The translations under genes and the position numbers were made by a program. From Panaeolus papilionaceus (lineage: Eukaryota > Basidiomycota > Agaricomycetes > Agaricales), in NCBI GenBank assembly GCA_015501605.1, contig JADNRZ010000006.1, positions 1,302,001 to 1,366,000 of the forward strand: a DNA stretch of 64,000 nt, written 5' to 3'. Below the pieces are notes generated by a model, which was not told where the DNA came from, did no database searches, and was given only the letters and a program-made list of their open reading frames with translations. Below are positions 57,849 to 64,000 of this stretch, piece after piece; the first letter of the stretch is position 1, and the number at the start of each line of letters is the position of its first letter.

Positions 57849-59945
57849 CCATCTGAGCATCACTGAGCAGAGCTGAGAAGACCTGAGTGAACTTATTCCT
57901 CAGATGTAATCATTGGTGCTCACCCAATTTCCCCCTCAAATGAGCGCATCTGAGGAGATCGAGTGCACATTTCTTCACGCACCATTGCTGAAATCTGACA
58001 GAATCTGAGTACGTCTGACAGGTTCTGACTTGGACTGAGAGCCACATATGATGAGATAACGCAAAATATATATTTTATATCTGATATCCTCTGAGCATAT
58101 CCGAGCACATCTGAGTATATACACTATATCTGCATAACGAAGAACCGTTCCACATAACCTCCCCTATGTCTCCCGATCCTTGCCTTCCTGCACCCTGACT
58201 TGGACATTGGGTCGGACACTTCCCTCTTTTTCTTTCACGCTCATGCTTTGTATCTCTGGAGAAACGGGGGTATCAATAAATGACTGTAGAGGAGCATGAT
58301 GCACAATGAATACAATACTCACCCTAAGTGTAACGGAGTTGAGGGCCCCCAATGTCGTGTAGAACTCGGAAACGATGCGATATCCAGGGTCTTTGAGGTA
58401 ATTGGTGTAGAGAGAAGGACTCTGGAGTGCGATTGACATCATTTGATGAAAAGAGAATTGCATACATACCTCGTGTTGATGAGTGAGGCGAAAATACATT
58501 AAAACAGGCGCATATATGCGCATTTTTTCAGCACATCCTTTTGAATTAACACACCTATGGCATAAGCGATGTACTTATCGATGTGACCGAAGGCTTAGCG
58601 GGGGGCATGGGGCATGGCAATCGAGAGGACATAGGGTGGTAGTGATGGGGCGAAGCTTTCTGGTGGTAAGAAGGAAAGAGTGGGGACTTTGAATTATTCT
58701 GCACAAAGGGTGGGGAGCAGCAACGCCTGCAAAGGAAAAAACTGCTTTGTAAGCATGACTAAGCACCAAACGGCTCAAGAAATGGATGCCCGTTTTTGGT
58801 ACAGTTAAGGAGACTTAGCATCTGGGTTAAGTATTAAAAATATGGTTTTTAGGTAAATAAATAAATCCTTGACCTTAAATGTAGAAAAAACGCGCTGTCT
58901 GGATAGGTTCGACCAAGGATTGAAGCGTTGAGAGCTGCGAGAATAAATTTCATGTCAAGAATTCAAAGACAGATATTTTATAAGGCTAACAGCGGTATAA
59001 CGAAGGGAAGAGAGTATGTGGAAATAGCTACAGTCGGGAAACGGTGCTGAAGCAGGAGACACGCTTTGATTGATTAAGTAATCACTAAATTAATCCGTCG
59101 CGTCATCGCGTCTGCATCAAAACCTCACGCAAAATCACTCCCTGGCCTCCCCAGGCCCAATATACCTTGCAAAGAATTTTTATTTTTATTTTATACACTA
59201 CTCCAAACACAAATGGGTGCAAAGAAGGAAAAACTGACCAAAAGGTGATCACTAGCACGACAATTGATCACTTTGAAGGCATCAGAACCCTGCGGGATGG
59301 TCAAGACTCCCAGCACCAAGTGCGCAATGGCCAAGGCACAAAACACACTAGAAGCGAAGATTAAAAAGTTGATAAAGCCACCAAAGAAAATATACGAAGA
59401 ACTGGAGTGCAACTACAAGAATCTAGACCGACGACACATGAGACTGAAAGTCAGTAAAACCCAGAAAGATGATGAATACATACAAGTCCGATTATGATGA
59501 TGATATGGTTTAATTTAGGTGTATTAGCATACTACTAATCAATACAACTTAATTTAATTATATTCCTGATGTTTTATGGCTCAGGATAGCCTCAAACGCA
59601 CCGTCCGATGTTTGATGAGTCGAAAACCACTTTTTGAGGAACTTTTTGCTTAGTAAGCGGCCGCGTTTGTTTGCGGGCGTTGCTGCTCCCCACAAAGGGA
59701 TTGAAGCGGTCGGTATCATGTGATCGTTCATGGGGTAACGAATTTTATTTATGGAAGGTTCTTGAGAATTTCATTCAATAACCTTTGGCAAGATGAAAGT
59801 GTTGTTACTCAGACATCCTCATGTGCGCGCAGTAATACTCAGATTAGTTTGATTTAGTTCAATTACGAACGTAGTGCTCAGCTATGCACGGATTTTCTCA
59901 CATCTTCGCATCTATGCTCAGACGGACTCAGTTAGAGTACCTTGC

Positions 59946-59969
59946 ACTCAGATGCGAGTTTCACTGGGA
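59946..59969 (-). repeat. Right terminal inverted repeat
   Basis: Plus-strand text ACTCAGATGCGAGTTTCACT then GGGA, the reverse complement of the left end except one base. Confidence 0.75.
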
Positions 59970-59974
59970 TTTAA
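59970..59974 (+). other. Target-site duplication TTTAA, right
   Basis: Directly follows the right inverted repeat; the next bases TCC extend the match to the left flank. Confidence 0.6.
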
Positions 59975-60102
59975 TCCGCAAATTTGGCCTGCTACCTTCA
60001 AGTCAAACAAACCCCCTTCTTTTCCATCCTGCACTCCAATAAGTTCTCAACCGCTTCAGAGCTCGAGGCGAACAACGACGATTCCAGATTAAAAATAACG
60101 AT

Positions 60103-60668
60103 ATGCCTTCGTCTTCTTCCACCATCAATAACACAATGAATCCACCTCAGAATGGCCTGAACTTGGAGGCGGTATTTGACAGTTACATTAATGGCGACTA
60201 CGTTTTGCCGGAAAAGGGAAGCACGGAATGGTCTCCCCTCGATAAACGCCCACGTCTCGGTACTCAGGTATAAGGATGGAGGACCTTGAAATTGATGGGT
60301 CCATAAGTCTACCACCTGGGCACCGTTTGCAGCCACATTCGAAGAAAGCTAGCTATTGGCAGAATTCTCCGGCCAATATCGATCCTACTGGTGTCAACGC
60401 CCAATGCAATCAGCTGTGGTGCATGAAGTGGCTGAATAATGCAGTAAACCCCAACGCGAAGTGTGAACCACTGCCAGAAAACGCTGTTTGGTGCTGCAGC
60501 ACACCATGGGCAAATCGATGTAGTCTTACTGATAAATTGCATCTCTTGCCAGTGCGTCCGCCAGTGGAAGCGAACCCAAACACAAATATCCTGGGACTAG
60601 GGTTTGTTCCGCCTCCATATGACACAGTGAATCCTATGGATATCTTTTTGGCGCCACGGAACGCATAG
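60103..60668 (+). CDS. Small protein of unknown function
   Basis: A two-exon model: exon 1 (60103-60267) begins MPSSSSTINNTMNPPQNG and reads FDSYINGDYVLPEKGSTEW; donor GTATAAGG at 60268; acceptor TTGGCAG at about 60363; exon 2 reads NSPANIDPTGVNAQCNQLW, CSTPWANRCSLTDKLHLLP and ends NPMDIFLAPRNA at 60668. This gives about 157 residues with six Cys in exon 2, no signal peptide and no domain I recognise. It starts 134 bases beyond the right end of the inverted-repeat element. The reading is plausible but unproven. Confidence 0.4.
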
Positions 60669-61127
60669 ACTGTACAAGTTTTTTCTGCTGGGAGATTTGG
60701 TGACCCAGATGCCTTTTCACCTTCTTACCGATCCTAGATTGTACTCATATTTACTGTGCGCGAGACCACGAAGTAACATGCATTGCCGCTAAAGCCACAT
60801 GCAGCAACTTCACCTCTCAATTTTGCTAATTTAATGACCCGTTTAAATCTCAACTCTGATCTGCGAACCATCACTCGAACGTGAATTCTTCCCTTCAGTT
60901 CTCCTGGAAAATGTAACCTTACACCGTGTTGGGGGGAATATTAATGAGGGAGCAGAAGATTCATTCTTTCCGCCACATACAATCTGCTCTGCACAGTCTC
61001 AGTTTGCAGACGAGGACAATGCGGCTTAGAGGTATCCATCCGCTAACATATCATGATGGTAACTCAGCGGGTAACACTTCATTCTACATATACATCATAT
61101 TATCTTTTAACGAAATAACACAAGCGG
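60669..61127. other. Intergenic, nothing recognised
   Basis: Separates the small unknown gene from the convergent secreted-protein gene. No signal seen. Confidence 0.5.
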
Positions 61128-61999
61128 TTATGCTGTCATGTTTCCAAATCGAGGAAACCCGCGGAATTCCAACGCGAGCCACTTCCACGCTTCAGCGTCA
61201 CGTATGGTGGTGTAGTACGCCTGTTTTCCCAACTGTTGGAAACCGTCCATGGTCAACGTGTCGATGTATTCGCCCTTGTCTCTCCCCCGTATGTTATTCC
61301 GTCCTACTGGTTCCCACCGGCCGAATAGACCTGTCTTCATGAACGTGTCCTGAGCGCCGCATATAATCTTGTAAGCGACCGACACGATAAGGCCTGCTCG
61401 ATGCGCAGGTGACCTTGCTGGGTCGTAGAAGGCGGGATATAGGGAAATGGTCCTGTTCTGCCTATCAAACGATAGCACAGCATGACCAGCGGGGTTGGGG
61501 CCATCTTCACTGGTGTAAGCGACAGAGTCGATGGGAGCATTGTCAGCGCCGGGATCCAAAAGAAGGCTCTTGACATTAAGTGAAGCTTCCTGGACTTTCT
61601 GTGTCATGCTGATGATTTCTTTAATTTCGTCTGGGTGGAGGAACCCAAAGTTATGGCGGATTAAGTCACTGTGTCTCTTCGAGCTGGGATCCGTAAAGGT
61701 AAATATAAAGTAGTCAAGCATGACATCGACTACAGTGCGAGATGCTTAGTTATAGGTCATTGAAACATTTAGTTGTAGAAAATTGACTGACCATCCCTCG
61801 CCACCATAGTGACCTCTTGCGCGAGATCAACATAATCCGTTGTGCTATGTTTCAACTCATCTCCAAGAACAAGTTTAAATGAGGTCACTGGTAGCGCTGC
61901 GAACATTGTAATCAGAACCATAGTCGATAGTCTCCGACTGGAATACTCACCAAGACAGAAGAAAAGACTTAGATGAGTAATTGTAGCAGAAAACTTCAT
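61128..61999 (-). CDS. Secreted protein, tandem copy 1
   Basis: Signal peptide MKFSATITHLSLFFCL at 61999, then after a short intron ALPVTSFKLVLGDELKHSTT. The main exon (FTDPSSKRHSDLIRHNFGFL, VQEASLNVKSLLLDPGA, ISLYPAFYDPARSPAHRAGL, SVAYKIICGAQDTFMKTGLF, IDTLTMDGFQQLGKQAYYTT, DAEAWKWLALEFRGFPRFG) ends at TAA 61128-61130. It is a clear paralogue of the next gene. I do not recognise the family. The layout (YPAFYDP, Asp/Ala-rich, then AYYTTIRDAEAWKWLALE) faintly recalls the end of deuterolysin-type metalloproteases, but there is no HExxH zinc motif, so peptidase activity is not claimed. Confidence 0.7.
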
Positions 62000-62536
62000 T
62001 TCGACGTTTTGGACGGGGTAATATGCAATACGTAGAGTCCAATATAACCGATGACGACCAGCACCTATGTTTGTCGCGCATAATTAGAAAAGGGTGAAAC
62101 AGTGGACGAATTCGTCGTGCTATGGACTCACCTCGAGTAAAAATCCAACCAGGGATGTTGTACCAGACAAGAAACAACTGGTGTCGAAGAGGCTGACTTA
62201 TATCCGTTCGCTTAGGATATGCTGACAACGACTTGGCATCAAATGTCCGTAAACTCGACATAACAGCGTTTCAGGATTTCAGGTCCAGTTCAGGGTCGCA
62301 GACTGATCATCGAAGACAATATTGTTAGAGAAAACATCTCGTATCGTTCAACATGTTTGTAGACTTGCATTCCCTTTCTTCCAATTGTATTTGCTCATAT
62401 GTTTCTCGGTTTAGCGCCGACAATTGAAGACTCTTGAGGGCCATATCATCAACAATTTACGAATGCTTCATCTGGTCCAGGAGCTACCTACAACACCTTG
62501 AAAGTCTCTTGAGTACAGGATAACCTAATGTTCAAA
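62000..62536. promoter_or_regulatory. Promoter and spliced leader of secreted copy 1
   Basis: On the minus strand the leader reads ATCCCTGGTTGGATT ... CTCGAG, donor GTGAGTCC, acceptor ACATAG, then GTGCTGGTCG, before the ATG at 61999. The same arrangement precedes copy 2, so promoter and 5' intron were duplicated with the gene. Confidence 0.55.
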
Positions 62537-63466
62537 TCACCTCTTTACCGTGGAGTTCTGGCCCCCTTCCGCACGGTATCGAGAAATCCCGTGGAACTCT
62601 AATGCAAGCCATTTAAACGCCTCAGCGTCGTGAATGGTTGCCCAGTAAGCCTCACTCCCCAAACGAAGAAACCCATCATCCGTCAAAGTGTCAATAACGT
62701 CGACCTTGTCTTTCCCAATGGTTTGACTCCGCGGGACAGGGTGCCACCGTCCGAATTTGTTCTTCATAAACGTGTCCTGGGCGTCGCATATGATTTTAAA
62801 CGCAGCTGCAATGACGAGACCTGCGCGACGTGGGGGTGCTCTTATGGGATCAAAGAAGGCAGGATAGAAGGCGATAGCTTTGGCGGCTCTGTTAATGGCA
62901 TACACCGAACCCCTTGTGAGCGTCGCTCCCAGCGGGGTTTGACCATTGGAACTGGGTTGACCTATGTCGCTTGTTGACATCTGGTTGTCGGGAGTTTGGA
63001 TGTAGAGATTCTTCACAGTAATTGTCGACCCTTGAACCTTCTTCGTCATCATCTCCAACTCCTTGACATCTTTGGTACCAAGATCTCGTCCAAAGTTGTT
63101 GTAGAGAGCCTCTTGATGGAGCGGGTTTGTGTTGTACTCTGTAAAGACATGTACAAAGAACTCGAGCATGTCGTTGACTATGGAGGATTGCAAGAGTAGC
63201 ATGAGGCAAAGTATAGTGCATACAACAGGAGCAACGCACCATCTCTTTCAATCATCTTTACCTCGGTCACGAGGGCATCAAAATCTTGTGTAGATGCACT
63301 CAGTTCCGGAGGAATATCCAGTTTAAAGTCGGCCAAAGCAGGTAGAGCTACAAGAGGCTTCTTGTTAAGACGAGTGCATCCGTTTGTAGAAAAAAAATTC
63401 TATGATGAGCGACTAACATATATATAGACCGAGACCTAGTTGAGCAAGGAAAGCGGCGAATTTCAT
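62537..63466 (-). CDS. Secreted protein, tandem copy 2
   Basis: Signal peptide MKFAAFLAQLGLGLYI at 63466, then after introns ALPALADFKLDIPPELSAST. The main exon has the same blocks as copy 1: NNFGRDLGTKDVKELEMMTK, VQGSTITVKNLYIQTPDN, IAFYPAFFDPIRAPPRRAGL, AAAFKIICDAQDTFMKNKFG, RWHPVPRSQT, VIDTLTDDGFLRLGSEAYWA and DAEAFKWLALEFHGISRY. Stop TGA at 62537-62539. It is about 20 residues longer than copy 1 by a Ser/Gln-rich insertion (SSNGQTPLG). Function unknown; secretion is inferred from the N-terminus. Confidence 0.7.
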
Positions 63467-64000
63467 GATGGAAAGGTGATGATTAAAAGTGATCTTCCTA
63501 TTAGACCTCGATGGCGACCAGCACCTAGTATATTGCAGAAGTAGAGGGTCAGTAAGCAGAGGTACTCGGCGGGAAAAGCCCCGTCGGCACTTACCTCGAG
63601 TATTAATCCAACCAGGGATAAAAAGACTTGAAGAGAAAGACAGTTCTGCTACCACTCGTGATTTATGTCTTTTTCAATAACTCCGTTTGGGGACATGTTG
63701 TGACATAATTCATACCTCGGGGAGCTCGGGCACTGGTTACCAACCAATACCAATGCCTGCTGAGGCTTCCTGGACGATTGCTGAATGGCATAGAGACACG
63801 AAATATAGACAACAGCAAGCAATAGGAGTATTGGAATTAACAAAATGTGGAAGGACTTGATACACAGACTATATAGCTACGAATGAGCTACGTCGGGTTC
63901 GCCAACCCTGCTGTATCATCACCCTTAAGCTTCTCCCTTGGATTCGGTTAGAAAGAGGGCACTACTAACCCTCCAGCGTCGATCAGAAAATGTCCGTATT
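63467..64000. promoter_or_regulatory. Promoter and spliced leader of secreted copy 2, window end
   Basis: Minus strand: ATCCCTGGTTGGATTAATAC, CTCGAG, donor GTAAGTGCC (about 63596), acceptor ACTAG (about 63525), GTGCTGGTCG. Further upstream to 64000 nothing can be supported; a minus frame at 63649-63843 begins with a hydrophobic stretch but has no other sign of being a gene. Confidence 0.45.

Larger units (their letters stand above)
57825..59969. mobile_element. 2.1 kb terminal-inverted-repeat element (non-autonomous DNA transposon)
   Basis: Left end TCCCAGTGAAACTCACATCT at 57825 and the same sequence inverted (GAGTTTCACTGGGA) ending at 59969. The ends match over about 24 bases with one interior mismatch (A/G). 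Both subterminal regions are crowded with CTGAG (left) or CTCAG (right) motifs. No transposase motif was recognised inside. A minus-strand exon-like piece at about 58345-58443 (SLYTNYLKDPGYRIVSEFY, between canonical splice sites) may be captured or host sequence. CAGTG just inside the ends fits the hAT consensus YARNG, but the size of the target duplication (5 or 8 bp) is ambiguous. Confidence 0.7.

Noticed and set aside
59191..59412. Minus-strand hydrophobic frame inside the inverted-repeat element
   Set aside because: Opposite a Lys-rich plus-strand frame, so hydrophobicity is expected from the complement; neither strand has a recognisable domain.
57820..59974. Assignment of the inverted-repeat element to piggyBac because TTAA occurs at both ends
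   Set aside because: With TTAA as the target the two ends would begin with different bases (T and A), which breaks the inverted symmetry; TTTAA fits better.
61128..63466. Deuterolysin or M35-type peptidase identity for the two secreted paralogues
   Set aside because: No HExxH motif and no clear zinc-ligand Asp pair; the similarity is limited to general layout.
1..64000. CRISPR array, prokaryotic operon or phage region
   Set aside because: No regularly spaced direct repeats; introns, fungal protein families and retroelements show a eukaryotic genome. The GH24 lysozyme is a single fungal gene, not part of a prophage.

Overview
The window is nuclear DNA of a filamentous basidiomycete, most likely a mushroom-forming agaricomycete. 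The evidence is short (about 50-90 nt) GT-AG introns in nearly every gene, an Agaricus-type fruit-body lectin, a lineage-specific F-box family, a chromodomain Ty3/gypsy retrotransposon, and fungal versions of Cdc24, Rap1 and Spo11. No CRISPR array, tRNA or rRNA gene was seen. All spliced models were read by eye and are approximate at exon edges.

Layout. 1-4.8 kb: cdc24 (minus strand), the Cdc42 exchange factor. 4.8-16.9 kb: about 12 kb without a convincing gene; it holds a possible relic of a helicase N-terminus at 7.1 kb and a decayed tandem repeat at 13.4-13.9 kb. 16.9-22.1 kb: rap1 (telomere protein with BRCT and three Myb-like repeats), a divergent ZCCHC9-type zinc-knuckle gene and an aldo/keto reductase. 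22.1-40.6 kb: five F-box-like paralogues, all on the minus strand, interleaved with a fruit-body lectin, a pterin-4a-carbinolamine dehydratase, a GH128-type glucanase, a PQ-loop membrane protein, a phage-type (GH24) lysozyme and a multi-pass membrane protein. An EthD-like protein gene follows at 40.8-41.4 kb. 41.8-54.9 kb: a non-LTR retrotransposon with a full-length LTR retrotransposon inserted in its RNase H domain. 55.1-57.6 kb: spo11. 57.8-60.0 kb: a terminal-inverted-repeat element. 60.1-63.5 kb: a small unknown gene and a tandem pair of secreted-protein genes.

The genes do not form one pathway. Three are conserved cell-biology genes: cdc24 for polarity, rap1 for telomeres and spo11 for meiotic breaks. 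The 22-41 kb block is accessory: expanded F-box adaptors beside enzymes and a lectin that act on glycans or bacterial walls. The most notable signals are (i) the five-copy F-box family with a shared C-terminal GQxWW signature and shared intron positions; (ii) the three-Myb Rap1; (iii) the nested retroelements, where a perfect TTGTA duplication dates the order and the LTR element carries a Tf1-like self-priming signature; and (iv) the 2.1 kb inverted-repeat element with CTGAG-rich subterminal repeats.
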